This document shows positions 17,727 to 26,680 of a stretch of DNA of 64,000 nt, one piece after another. The stretch's first letter is position 1; every line of letters starts with the position of its first letter. A program made the position numbers and the translations under genes. Source of the stretch: Streptomonospora salina (GTDB lineage Bacteria; Actinomycetota; Actinomycetes; Streptosporangiales; Streptosporangiaceae); contig NZ_JACHLY010000001.1 of assembly GCF_014204715.1 (NCBI RefSeq), positions 1,240,001-1,304,000 on the forward strand, given 5' to 3'. A model generated the notes under the pieces. It had not been told where the DNA came from and did not search any database. It saw only the letters and a list, made by a program, of their open reading frames with translations.

Positions 17727-20700
17727 CTACTCCGCCGGTGCGGTGCCCGACGCGGCGTCCGGTACCGCCTCGGGTGAATCGGCGCCGATCTCGTCGGCCT
17801 CGGCTCGGGCCCGGGCGGCCGCCGCGTCCTCACCCACCGCCTCGTAGGCCCGCGCCAAACCGCTCAGCCCTTCGGCGAGGAACGCCGGCCAGCCGCGCGT
17901 GCGCCAGACCTCCACCGACTCCTCCAGCGCCTCGACCGCCTCCTGCGCCCGGCCCGCATCCAGCAGTGCGCGTCCCTGCAGCCCCAGCGCGTCGGCCAGG
18001 TGGTGGTTCATGCTGTAGCGCCGGCTCAGGTCGACAGTCCCGGCGGCGGTGGCCAGAGCCTGCGGATCGCCGACCGCCAAGTGCAGGCGCGCCAGGTAAA
18101 GCAGGGAGAAACCCTCGGCGTAGCGGTCGCCCAGCGCCCGCGTCATCGCCAGCGACCGCTCCAGGTTGGCCCGGCCCCGCTCCAGGTCGCCCGCCTCGCA
18201 CTGCGCGGCTCCGAGGAACTGCATCGCGGTGGACTCGAACCGCGGATTGCCCAGCAGCCGCGCCAACTCCAGCGCCCGCTCCAGGTGGGCCACCGCCTGC
18301 GCCGGATCCCCCAGACCGTGCGCGGCCACCGCCATGACCTGGTACGCGCGCGCCCGGCCGCCCGTGTAGCCCTCCCCCTCGGCCAGTTCCAGAGCCTCCT
18401 CGGCCGAACGCACCGCCCGACGCGCCGCCCCCTGGGAGACCTGCGCCCACGTGCGCATCACCAGCGCGTCGGACATCCCGCGCCGGTCCCCCAGCCGCTC
18501 GAACAGCTCCCAGACCCGTTCTGCCTGCTCGGTCATGGTGCCCATCGCCGTACCCGAACCGTCCCCGCTCTGGCGGGCCCAGGTGGCCACGTCGGCGAAT
18601 CCGCGGCGCAGGACGGCTTCGCCGCGGATGTCGCCCGCCGCCCGGCAGGCCGCGATGGCCGCCTCGTGGGTGCGCCGCCAGTCGGCGAAGCGCCCGCGCA
18701 CTCCGAAGTACTTCTCCATACACCCGGCGAGGTCCCAGGCGGCCTCGTGCCGGCCCAGGCGGCAGGCCTGCTCCACCGCCGCCACCATCGCCGCCGACTC
18801 GGCCTCGAACCACGCCATGGGCTCGCTGAGCAGCTGCGCCGCCTCGGCCGCCGACAAGGGCCACCGCAGCGCGGGGCTGTGCATCGTGACGTAGCAGGGC
18901 CCGGTGATGTACTCGGTGGCCTGCTCGGCCAGCCACAGCCACGCGCCCAGCGCCCGCTGCAGCGCCGCGGCACGCTCCGTGGGCGCGTCCTCCTCCTCGC
19001 AGCGCTCGCGGGCGTAAAGCCGCACCAGGTCGTGCATGCGGTAGCGCAACTGCCCGGTGCTGTCGGCGCCGGCCACCGCCAGCAGCTGCGCGTCGACCAG
19101 GTCCTCGACGGCGGCCTCGGCTTCCGCCGACCCGATTCCGGCCAGGGCGCCGGCCGTCCACGCGGCCACATCGCCGGTCTCGAGCGTGCCCAGCAGCCGG
19201 AAGAGGCGGCGGGCGGGCTCGGCCAGTCCCGCGTAGCTGAGCGCGAAGCTCGCGCGCACACCCAGATCGCCGACGGCCAACTCGTACAGCCGCCGCCGCT
19301 CGTCGCCGAGCATCCGCACCAGGTGCGACAGCGGCCACCGCGGGCGGGCCCTCAGCCGCGCTCCGGCGATGCGCACCGCCAGCGGCGCGTGCCCGCACAG
19401 CCGCGCGATCTCCGCGGCGGCCTCGGGCTCGGCGGCGACACGCTCCCCGCCTACGATGCGCGCGAGCAACTCCACAGCCTGGCCGGGGTCGAAGACGTCC
19501 AGGTCCACGATGTCGGCGCCTTCCAGCCCGGTCAGCCGGATGCGGCCGGTGATCAGCACCGCGCAGCCCGGCGCGCCCGGCAGCAGCGGGCGGACCTGCC
19601 GTTCGGAGCCGGCGTCGTCGAGCACGATCAGCATGCGGCGCCCGGCCAGCATGCTGCGGAACAGGGCCGAGCGCTCCTCCAGCGGCTCGGGCAGCGCCGC
19701 GCCCTCCACACCCACGGCGTGCAGGAAGCCCGCCAGTACCTGGGCGGGATCGGCAGGCTCCTGCTGGGCGCCGCGCAGGCCGGCGTACAGCTGCCCGTCG
19801 CCGAAGTCCGCGGCGCAGGCGTGGGCGGCCCGCAGGGCGAGCGCGGTCTTGCCGATCCCACCCATGCCGGAGACCGCCGAGACCGCGACAGGGCGGGGCG
19901 CGCTGCCGGGTTCGGCCTGCTCGCCGATGCGGGCGCGCAGCTGCGCCACCTGCTCGTGGCGTCCCGTGAAGTCGGCGATGTCGGGCGGGAGCTGCGCGGG
20001 CGCCGGCCGCGGCGACGACGGCGCGCCCTCGGGCGCGGCTTCCCCGATCTCGCCCGCCGGCGCCGACGCCTCGGGCGCGCCGCGCTCGGACTCGGCCCCC
20101 GCTTCGCCCGTTCGGGGCGCCGGAGCGCTCGACGACGGGCCGGCGCCCGCACTCTGCGGCCCGGCCGGCGCGTCCAGCTCCGGGTCGTTGCGCAGGATCG
20201 CCTGCTCCAGTGCGGCCAGGTCGCGTCCGGGCTCCAGGCCCAGCTCCTCGACGAGCAGGTCCCGGCCTTCCCGGAAGGCTCTCAGCGCCTCACTGGAGCG
20301 CCCTGTGCGGTGGTAGGCGAGCATGAGCTGGGCGCGCAACCGATCGCGGAAGGGGTACTGGGCCACCAGCGCGGTGAGCTCGGCGACCACGGCGCCGTGG
20401 CGCCCCAGCCCCAGCTCGGTGTCGAACCGCATCTCAGCGACGCGCTGGCGCAGCTCGTTGAGCCGGGCCGCCTCCTCGCGGACCAGCGGCAGCGCCTCGT
20501 GCCCGGCGAACGCAGGGCCGCGCCACAGCCCCAAGGACTCGCCCAGCAGCCGGGCGGCTTCCCGGGGGCGGCCGCACTCCAGCGCGTGCTCGCCCTGCCC
20601 GGCCAGCTGCTCGAAGCACAGCGCGTCGACGCGCACCGGGTCCACGACCATCCGGTATCCCTGGGCCGCGCGCTCGATCGGGAATTCCTCCCCCAGGCTC

Positions 20701-20909
20701 TGGCGGAGGTGGTGGATGTAGACCTGGAGGCTCTTGGTGGCCGAGCGCGGCGGGGCCTCGGGCCATAGCGCGTCGATCAGCTGCTCGGCGGCGACCACCA
20801 CGCCCGGCCTGCTCAGCAGCGCGGCGAGCAGGTCGGTCTGCTTGGGCGCCAGGCGCAGGTGGCCGCCGTCCTCCCGGACCTGCACAGGGCCGAGAACCTC
20901 GAAGTCCAT
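17727..20909 (-). CDS. SARP/AfsR-type regulator with NB-ARC and TPR domains
   Basis: This 1060-residue regulator has an N-terminal OmpR-like winged helix (residues about 1-95, MDFEVLGPVQVREDGG, ALWPEAPPRSATKSLQVYIHHLR). Next is a bacterial transcriptional activation domain (about 96-240, VDALCFEQLAGQ to DLAALEQAIL) and a Pro/Ser/Ala linker. An NB-ARC ATPase with P-loop GMGGIGKTALA (about 348) and LIVLDDAGSE follows, then TPR-like repeats (about 700-1040). This is the AfsR layout, known to activate secondary metabolism. The ATG at 20909 has GGAG 7 nt upstream. No biosynthetic cluster lies in the window, so its target is probably elsewhere. Confidence 0.9.
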   Translation of the reverse strand: MDFEVLGPVQVREDGGHLRLAPKQTDLLAALLSRPGVVVAAEQLIDALWPEAPPRSATKSLQVYIHHLRQSLGEEFPIERAAQGYRMVVDPVRVDALCFEQLAGQGEHALECGRPREAARLLGESLGLWRGPAFAGHEALPLVREEAARLNELRQRVAEMRFDTELGLGRHGAVVAELTALVAQYPFRDRLRAQLMLAYHRTGRSSEALRAFREGRDLLVEELGLEPGRDLAALEQAILRNDPELDAPAGPQSAGAGPSSSAPAPRTGEAGAESERGAPEASAPAGEIGEAAPEGAPSSPRPAPAQLPPDIADFTGRHEQVAQLRARIGEQAEPGSAPRPVAVSAVSGMGGIGKTALALRAAHACAADFGDGQLYAGLRGAQQEPADPAQVLAGFLHAVGVEGAALPEPLEERSALFRSMLAGRRMLIVLDDAGSERQVRPLLPGAPGCAVLITGRIRLTGLEGADIVDLDVFDPGQAVELLARIVGGERVAAEPEAAAEIARLCGHAPLAVRIAGARLRARPRWPLSHLVRMLGDERRRLYELAVGDLGVRASFALSYAGLAEPARRLFRLLGTLETGDVAAWTAGALAGIGSAEAEAAVEDLVDAQLLAVAGADSTGQLRYRMHDLVRLYARERCEEEDAPTERAAALQRALGAWLWLAEQATEYITGPCYVTMHSPALRWPLSAAEAAQLLSEPMAWFEAESAAMVAAVEQACRLGRHEAAWDLAGCMEKYFGVRGRFADWRRTHEAAIAACRAAGDIRGEAVLRRGFADVATWARQSGDGSGTAMGTMTEQAERVWELFERLGDRRGMSDALVMRTWAQVSQGAARRAVRSAEEALELAEGEGYTGGRARAYQVMAVAAHGLGDPAQAVAHLERALELARLLGNPRFESTAMQFLGAAQCEAGDLERGRANLERSLAMTRALGDRYAEGFSLLYLARLHLAVGDPQALATAAGTVDLSRRYSMNHHLADALGLQGRALLDAGRAQEAVEALEESVEVWRTRGWPAFLAEGLSGLARAYEAVGEDAAAARARAEADEIGADSPEAVPDAASGTAPAE

Positions 20910-21383
20910 ATCCAACTCCTCTACGGCCGACGCGGACGCCGCAGGGCCGCCGCCCGCCAACCGGGTCGTCGCGCACGCCCCGCGGGACCACGCCGCCGAC
21001 AGCAGCGGCGCTGGGATCACGCTGACCGGCACCTCAACCGCATCCCAACCGGTTCCCAGCCGCGCATCACCAGGCTGTGCAGCAGCCGGGGCGAAGCCGC
21101 AGGTCGCCTCGCCCGGCTGCGCTCGGGCCCGCGGCCGTCACGACCGGCGGGTGCGGGCACAGAATCAGGCACTGCGGCGGCTGACCGGCGAGGGAGTCGC
21201 CGCACGCCTTCCGAGGACGGCGGTCGGGCACGGCCCGGCCGGGAAGGCGGAGGTGTCGGACCGGCGGCCGTCCCATGATCACCGGGGCGTGGACGATCAT
21301 GGGGCGGCTCGCCGCTGCGTTCAGGGGGCGTTCCGCCGCAACCCTAGCGCCTCACCGGACCGTCGCGGGGCCCCATCGGCGCC
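20910..21383. other. Intergenic region upstream of SARP gene
   Basis: No supported gene. It should contain the minus-strand promoter of the SARP regulator. I see no clear operator in it. Confidence 0.45.
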
Positions 21384-21438
21384 GATCTTGTAGCTAACGA
21401 CACGGGAAAACGGTTTCACGCACCGTAGCTACAAGATC
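21384..21438. repeat. 55-bp palindromic repeat, left copy
   Basis: The outer arms GATCTTGTAGCTA and TAGCTACAAGATC (13 bp, perfect) enclose a partly self-complementary centre. It is followed by GACGGGAAGTGGGG. The right copy at 22573-22627 has the same length and orientation and differs at 5 of 55 positions. The two flank the DUF559-type gene. Confidence 0.85.
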
Positions 21439-21508
21439 GACGGGAAGTGGGGGGGGTTCCGGGCAGTGGGCGGGGCGGGGCCACCGGAGACGGACGGGAC
21501 GGCGACGG

Positions 21509-22483
21509 TCAGCGGCGGGCGGTGCCGACGACTGCGGCGCGGATGTAGGCGGGGTTGTAGAGGTCCTGCCAGGTGAACCGGACGATACGCGCTCCGGGGT
21601 AACGGGCCTGCAGGGCGTTCTGGCGCTTGCGGTCATAGGCGAGCGTCGCGGCCTGCCCATGAGGCCCGATCCCGTCGCACTCGCCGATGACCTGCAGTTC
21701 CTCCCACCACAGATCCGCGACGGCGAAAACCCGTCCGTCGGTGTCGGCGAACGGGTGCTGAAGGGCGCTGGGCGCCAGTCCTCCGTCGACGCAGATGAGC
21801 CGGACCCGGGTCTCCAGCGGGCTCTGCGCTCGTTCGTCGGCCAGTGCCCACCAGTCGGCCACGCGGCGGCACCCCCTGCGGCCGCGGTTGCGGGCGTGGA
21901 GTTCGGGTAGATCGGTGCGGCGGACGAGCCCGCGGTTGAGCGCGGAATCGGTCAGGCAGACGCCGGTGTCGCGGTCGACGTGCAGGAGCGTGTCGCGCAA
22001 GGTGCGGCCCGGTGTGGTCAGGCGGATCCCGGATCCGGTGGCGGTGACCTCGTCTTCGCCGGTGTCCCACGTGTGCAGGGTGATGCCGCGTACGTGCCGC
22101 TGGGCGCCCAGGGCGGGTATGACCATGTGCATCTCGTGCCCGTCCCACGGGGGAAACCCGTGCATGCCCCAAAGGCGGGCTGCGGTCGCACCGCCGGCGA
22201 ACGCGGCGGGGCCGAGCGAAAGCTGGGCGGCCATGACCCGCTGACGGAATCGCTCGCTGTCGTCGGCGGCCTCGTACGCGCCCCGGACGGCGTACACCCG
22301 CGGATGCACTTTCTCCCAGTGCTGTCCGCGCAGGAGCCGCCGGATGAGGCCGTCGTCGACACCGCAGGCCGAGGCCTGGTGCCAGGTGATGGAACCGTAC
22401 TGGCGCGCGGCCAGCGCCGCAGCGCGGTGAGCGGCGGCGGGCAGAGCGGCGGCGCCGGACGCGGGCCGAGGAGGAGTGCGCAT
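21509..22483 (-). CDS. AbiEi-like/DUF559 endonuclease-fold protein
   Basis: The 324-residue protein has an N-terminal winged-helix part like the AbiEi antitoxin domain (QYGSITWHQASACGVDD...LLRGQHWEKVHPRVYAVRG) and a middle region with TTPGRTLRDTLLH. The C-terminal Vsr/DUF559-like PD-(D/E)xK fold shows D in VADLWW, E and D in GECDG, then YDRKRQNAL and IVRFTWQDL. Such genes are common and multicopy in actinobacteria, and their function is unproven; nicking or antitoxin-like regulation has been suggested by similarity. The start at 22483 is preferred; a GTG at 22549 would add 22 residues. It lies between two 55-bp palindromic direct repeats. Confidence 0.75.
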   Translation of the reverse strand: MRTPPRPASGAAALPAAAHRAAALAARQYGSITWHQASACGVDDGLIRRLLRGQHWEKVHPRVYAVRGAYEAADDSERFRQRVMAAQLSLGPAAFAGGATAARLWGMHGFPPWDGHEMHMVIPALGAQRHVRGITLHTWDTGEDEVTATGSGIRLTTPGRTLRDTLLHVDRDTGVCLTDSALNRGLVRRTDLPELHARNRGRRGCRRVADWWALADERAQSPLETRVRLICVDGGLAPSALQHPFADTDGRVFAVADLWWEELQVIGECDGIGPHGQAATLAYDRKRQNALQARYPGARIVRFTWQDLYNPAYIRAAVVGTARR

Positions 22484-22572
22484 ACCGTCGAGGCTGCCGG
22501 GCCGCCCCACCCGGACTCCACTCGGATCTTCCCCCTGTGGAAACCGCACGTGTCAGCCCCGCCCCTCCCATC

Positions 22573-22627
22573 GATCTTGTAGCTACCGTCACTAGAAACC
22601 GGTTTCACGCACCGTAGCTACAAGATC
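22573..22627. repeat. 55-bp palindromic repeat, right copy
   Basis: This copy has the same architecture as at 21384-21438: GATCTTGTAGCTAC...GTAGCTACAAGATC, followed by AACGGGAAGTGGGGG. The repeat unit start-to-start distance is 1189 bp. Each copy could fold into a stable hairpin, so terminator or cruciform roles are possible. Confidence 0.85.
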
Positions 22628-22657
22628 AACGGGAAGTGGGGGTGGTGGTGGCGGCAC

Positions 22658-23455
22658 TCAGCCCACCGGGTGGGCTCCGTCCAGGTCCCAGACCTTGAGC
22701 ATGCCGCACATGCCGGTGCGGCGCGGGCCCGCCGCAGTGTCGGCGGTGTAGACGGCCGAGTCGCCCAGGTGGGCGCCGTCGCCCCCGGCGAGGCCGGCGA
22801 TGTGCGCGCGGGTGGCCTCGGCCTGGCGGTGCGGGCCGCGCTCCCAGTGGTGGTGCCATCCGGCCGCCTTGTCGCGGACCAGCCCCACCGCCGCCGCATA
22901 CAGCTCGTCCAGCGCCCCGGGCCCGTGCCGGCGCACCCGTTCGCGCAGCCGCAGGTAGCCCTCGATGGCCAGGTCGCGGCGCTGCCGGGCGGCCGCGGCC
23001 ATGGCGGCGTGCGCCGAAGCGGCGTCGGGGAAACCGGTCCAGGGCGGGATGGCCGTCGCACGCGCGTAGGCGTCGGGGTCGGCCAGGATGTCGGGCGGGT
23101 AGGTCAGCACCGCGTCGCCGGCCTCGGGCAGCCCGGCGTTCTGCATGACCACCAGCAGCTCCAGGTCGCCGCTGCCGTTGACCAGCCGGTGCACCGTGCC
23201 CGGCGTGAACCACAGCAGGGTGCCCGGCGCCAGCGGGGTGCGGGAGTAGCCGGCGCCGCTGAGGGTCTCCAGCGTCCCTTCGCCGTGCACGACCACATAC
23301 CCCTCGGTGGAGGCGGTGTGCAGGTGCGGGGAGCCGCCGGCCAGCCCGTCGGGGGTGGGCCAGTCGTAGACGTGCAGGTGGGAGACGGCGGTGCCGCCGG
23401 GGAAGCCGGGGATCGCGCCGGCGTGGCCGGTATCGGCCGCTTCGGATGCGGTCAT
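22658..23455 (-). CDS. Cupin-domain protein of the uptake/catabolic operon
   Basis: The 265-residue protein carries a single cupin barrel (about residues 25-115). The metal-site histidines are in GGSPHLHTASTEGYVVVHGEG and PGTLLWFTPGTVHRLVN. A helical C-terminal half with several His/Cys follows (WHHHWERGPH, GMCGMLKVWDLDG). Its ATG overlaps the stop of the DUF6807 gene (ATGA), so it is the last gene of the operon and translationally coupled. Cupins in sugar clusters are often isomerases, lyases or sensors; the exact reaction is unknown. Confidence 0.78.
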   Translation of the reverse strand: MTASEAADTGHAGAIPGFPGGTAVSHLHVYDWPTPDGLAGGSPHLHTASTEGYVVVHGEGTLETLSGAGYSRTPLAPGTLLWFTPGTVHRLVNGSGDLELLVVMQNAGLPEAGDAVLTYPPDILADPDAYARATAIPPWTGFPDAASAHAAMAAAARQRRDLAIEGYLRLRERVRRHGPGALDELYAAAVGLVRDKAAGWHHHWERGPHRQAEATRAHIAGLAGGDGAHLGDSAVYTADTAAGPRRTGMCGMLKVWDLDGAHPVG

Positions 23456-24510
23456 CGGGCGCCCACCCCGGCCGTGCCCTCGCCCGGCGCCGCAGCAGCA
23501 GCGTCGGCGCCGCGGGCGGCGAGGCCCGGACGGCCCAGCTCGGCCAGGGCCGACTCGGCCAGTTCCGCGCTGCCCTCCCGCTCGCGGTCGCCGTCGGCGA
23601 CGACCACGGCGTAGCGGTAGGACAGCGGCACGCCGGGCGGGGCCGCGACCTCCTCGTCGAAGAACGGCGCCGGGCACACGGTGGCGAAGATGCCGCTGCG
23701 CACGAACCACTTGACGGGGTGGCCCGGGTTGTCGGGCGCGTCCGCGAACACCAGGGTCGAGGCGCCGTCGTACTCGTCGTGGCGGCCGGCGAAACCCATC
23801 CAGGGCGCGCGCACGCCCATCATGTCGTCGCCGCCTTCCTGCTCGGGGGTGTAGACGCGCCCGCCGCTGAAGGACCGGGGTCCGCGCCAGAACAGGCCGC
23901 CGTAGCCGGCGTTCTCGCGGCCTTCGGTGGTGGGGCTGCCGATCAGCACCGCCTCGTCGGTGCGGTTGGTGAACTCGGTTTCGAAGACCAGGGTCCAGGC
24001 CGAGCGGGCGGGGTCGGCGCTGACGCGGAACCCGCGGCGCTCGGTGAACCAGGTGTCGCCCTGCTCGGTGATCCACGCCAGCCGCTCGGCCACAGCGGCC
24101 TCTCCGCCGGCGGTGCTGATCAGGTCGAAGCCGGTGTGGCTCATGGAGCCGTCGTTGGGCAGCTGCCGGTATCCGCGGTCGCGCAGGTAGGTGGGGCCGC
24201 CCCAGAAGTTGGCGGGGCCGACGTTGGGCAGCGACCAGGCGATGCCCTTGTGCCAGACGTGGTCGTGGGGCCGGTACAGGCTGACGGCGTCGCCGCCGAG
24301 TGTGTGCAGCGGGTGGAAGTAGGGGCGCGGCGACTCCAGTTGGGCGTCCCAAGGCCGGTAGACGTAGCGCAGAAGCTGGGATCCGTCGTAGGTCACGCGC
24401 AGCGAGCGGTCGTGCTCGTGGACCAGGCCCAGCCCGCGGGCTGCGGGTTCGGCCCCGCTCGCGGACGCCTGCTGCGCCGGGGTCGCGGCGTCTGGGTGCT
24501 CGGTGGTCAT
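23452..24510 (-). CDS. PmoA-like DUF6807 protein
   Basis: This 352-residue protein matches the DUF6807 ('methane oxygenase PmoA-like') family: RYVYRPWDAQLESPRPYFHPL, the block RPHDHVWHKGIAWSLPNVG with NFWGG, and DRGYRQLPNDGSMSHTGF. Despite the name it is unrelated to methane oxidation. The family usually lies beside Gfo/Idh oxidoreductases and sugar transporters in carbohydrate clusters, as here. The ATG at 24510 follows GGAGG. The gene is coupled to the cupin by ATGA overlap. Confidence 0.8.
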   Translation of the reverse strand: MTTEHPDAATPAQQASASGAEPAARGLGLVHEHDRSLRVTYDGSQLLRYVYRPWDAQLESPRPYFHPLHTLGGDAVSLYRPHDHVWHKGIAWSLPNVGPANFWGGPTYLRDRGYRQLPNDGSMSHTGFDLISTAGGEAAVAERLAWITEQGDTWFTERRGFRVSADPARSAWTLVFETEFTNRTDEAVLIGSPTTEGRENAGYGGLFWRGPRSFSGGRVYTPEQEGGDDMMGVRAPWMGFAGRHDEYDGASTLVFADAPDNPGHPVKWFVRSGIFATVCPAPFFDEEVAAPPGVPLSYRYAVVVADGDREREGSAELAESALAELGRPGLAARGADAAAAAPGEGTAGVGAR

Positions 24511-24665
24511 CGCCCCTCCGGAAGGATCGGTCGTTCGTGCGGTTCGGGTGCGGTCGGTCGGTGCCGCAGGCGGCCCGCCCCGGTGGGCGGTCCCGCTGCG
24601 GCATTGGGGCCCGCGCGCACGGGCGGTCCGGGCGGGTCCGGCCCGTGCGCGCGGCGCCGATGCGG

Positions 24666-26630
24666 CTACTGCTCGATGAAGAACTGCTCCGGGTTGGCCG
24701 GAGCCGGGGTGTTGTACACGGAGGCTTCGGGCAGCTGCTCGGGGACGTTGCGGAAGTCGGTGGACACGATGCCGTAGCCGGGCTGGGTCAGGCCGATGCC
24801 CATGGCGTAGAACCGCTCCCGGCTCTCGGCCAGGAAGTCGACCATGAGCTCCTCCCGCTTGCTCGGGTCGGGCTCGGCCTGCAGCTCGTCGTACATCTCG
24901 AGGTGGTCCTTGATTTCCTGCGGCGGCTCCTGGGCGCGGGGGTCCGCGCCGTCGGAGGCGTACCACTGGGCCCACGGGATCGCGAAGTTGGATTCGCCGG
25001 AGTGCAGGGGCGCGTACCAGCGCGGGTCGTACATGGCGTCCAGCAGGCCGGCGTCGCCGGACCACACGTTGACCTCGTGCTCGTTGTTCTCCCGGCTGTC
25101 CTGCCAGGAGGAGCGCTCCTCGACGTCGAGTTCGACGTCGACGTCCAGCTCCTTCCAGGTGTCGACGACCATCTCCATGGAGTCGATGATGTCGGGCCGG
25201 TAGTCGCCGGGGGCCGAGAGGGTGAAGCTCAGCGGGGTGCCGTCCTCGCTGACGCGGACGCCGTCGCCGTTGCGTTCGCCGTAGCCGGCGTCGTCGAGGA
25301 TGTCGCCGGCCTTGTCCAGGTCGAATTCGGTGTACTGCTTGGCCAGGTCCTCGTTGAAGAAGGGGGTGTCGCGGCGCGGCGCACCCTGCCAGGGTTCGCC
25401 CTGGCCCTGGTAGACGACGTCGATGATGTCCTGGCGGTTGATGCCGTGCGACATCGCGATGCGGAACCGCTTGTCGCGGAAGATCTCCCGCAGGCCGTCG
25501 TCGTCGACGGTCTGGTTGAAGGAGATCATGTTGGTGTTCATCTCCGAGACGTCGAGGTCGATGAACTCGTAGCCGCCGGATTCCCGGTTCTCCGCCAGCA
25601 CCGGCCGGTTCTCGGCGGTGTTGAAGTGGCGGGTGTGGAAGTCGAAGTCGCCGTTGAGGGCGCGGGTCAGCATGACCTCCTCGTCCTGCATGATCTCGAA
25701 TTCGACGCTGTCGAGGTAGGGCAGCTGGTTGCCGGCGCTGTCGACCTTCCAGTAGTAGGGGTTGCGCTCCAGCACCATGCGGCCCGAGTCGGCCAGCGGC
25801 TCGACGACCTCCCACGGGTACAGCGTGGGCAGATCCGGGTTCTGCCAGGTCAGGGCGGAGTCGGTGACGCCGGCCTTGACGTCGAACATCTCCGTCCAGC
25901 TGTCGAAGCCCTCTTCCTCGGCGAGCTCGTCGGCGTTCTCGTTGTGGTCGATGTGGAACTCGCCGAGGTAGTGCACGGGCTTGTTGACGAGCTGGTACTG
26001 GATGAAGTCGTGCGCGGCCCACAGCGCGTCGGGGTCGTCCAGGGTGATCTCGACCGTGTAGTCGTCGATCTTCTCGGCCGTGGGCGGGTTCTGGTTGGCC
26101 ATCGGGGTGAGGTCGGCGTTGTTGAAGACGTCGTTGGCGGCGAAGACGATGTCGTCGGCGGTGAAGTCGTCGCCGTCGGACCACTTCATGCCTTCGCGCA
26201 GGTCGTAGGTGACCGTCGTGGCGTCGTCGCTGTACTCGAAGTCTTCGGCGATGTTGGGGACGGTCTCGGTCCACTCGGTGTTCCACCGGGTGAGGTTCTC
26301 GTAGCCGACCGTGCGGCCCAGCCACGGCCAGTCGCCGATCCCCAGGGTGGCGGTGTTCCAGGTGCCGCCGTAGTTGCCGACTTCCTCGACGGGCTCGACC
26401 GTCACCGGGTTCTCGGGCAGGCGCTCCTGCAGGGGCGGAAGGTCGCCGGATTCGACCCGCTCGGCGAGTTCGGGCGCCTGGCCGTCGGCCTCGCTCCGGC
26501 CGCCGTCCTCCTCGCCGGGGTCGAGGTCGAAGAAGTCGCAGCCGCTCAGGCCGAGGGCGAGGGCGGCCGCGGCGGCGGGGACGGCGAGGGCTCGCCTCCG
26601 CGGCAGCAGCCGGGGTTCGCGTACGCGCAT
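24666..26630 (-). CDS. Opp/Dpp-type substrate-binding lipoprotein
   Basis: This 654-residue extracellular binding protein (SBP_bac_5 family) has a lipobox LALGLSGC with Cys31, then an acidic linker (DLDPGEEDGG). The mature protein has the family signature DDATTVTYDLREGMKWSDGD and the closing fold with FRIAMSHGINRQDI. At about 620 mature residues it is larger than a peptide-binding DppA, as often seen for oligosaccharide binders of this superfamily. The ATG at 26630 has GGAG 7 nt upstream. It lies downstream of its own transporter genes rather than first, and next to sugar-type enzymes. A plant-derived oligosaccharide is the likely ligand, by inference. Confidence 0.9.
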   Translation of the reverse strand: MRVREPRLLPRRRALAVPAAAAALALGLSGCDFFDLDPGEEDGGRSEADGQAPELAERVESGDLPPLQERLPENPVTVEPVEEVGNYGGTWNTATLGIGDWPWLGRTVGYENLTRWNTEWTETVPNIAEDFEYSDDATTVTYDLREGMKWSDGDDFTADDIVFAANDVFNNADLTPMANQNPPTAEKIDDYTVEITLDDPDALWAAHDFIQYQLVNKPVHYLGEFHIDHNENADELAEEEGFDSWTEMFDVKAGVTDSALTWQNPDLPTLYPWEVVEPLADSGRMVLERNPYYWKVDSAGNQLPYLDSVEFEIMQDEEVMLTRALNGDFDFHTRHFNTAENRPVLAENRESGGYEFIDLDVSEMNTNMISFNQTVDDDGLREIFRDKRFRIAMSHGINRQDIIDVVYQGQGEPWQGAPRRDTPFFNEDLAKQYTEFDLDKAGDILDDAGYGERNGDGVRVSEDGTPLSFTLSAPGDYRPDIIDSMEMVVDTWKELDVDVELDVEERSSWQDSRENNEHEVNVWSGDAGLLDAMYDPRWYAPLHSGESNFAIPWAQWYASDGADPRAQEPPQEIKDHLEMYDELQAEPDPSKREELMVDFLAESRERFYAMGIGLTQPGYGIVSTDFRNVPEQLPEASVYNTPAPANPEQFFIEQ

Positions 26631-26680
26631 TGCGGTTCTCCGTTCCTGTGGGGGATGTCCGGGGGTGGGATGGCCAGGGG

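Noticed and set aside
18000-20768. Open frame of about 920 codons on the plus strand opposite the SARP gene
   Set aside because: It has no recognisable domain or ribosome site, and the opposite strand carries all SARP/NB-ARC motifs.
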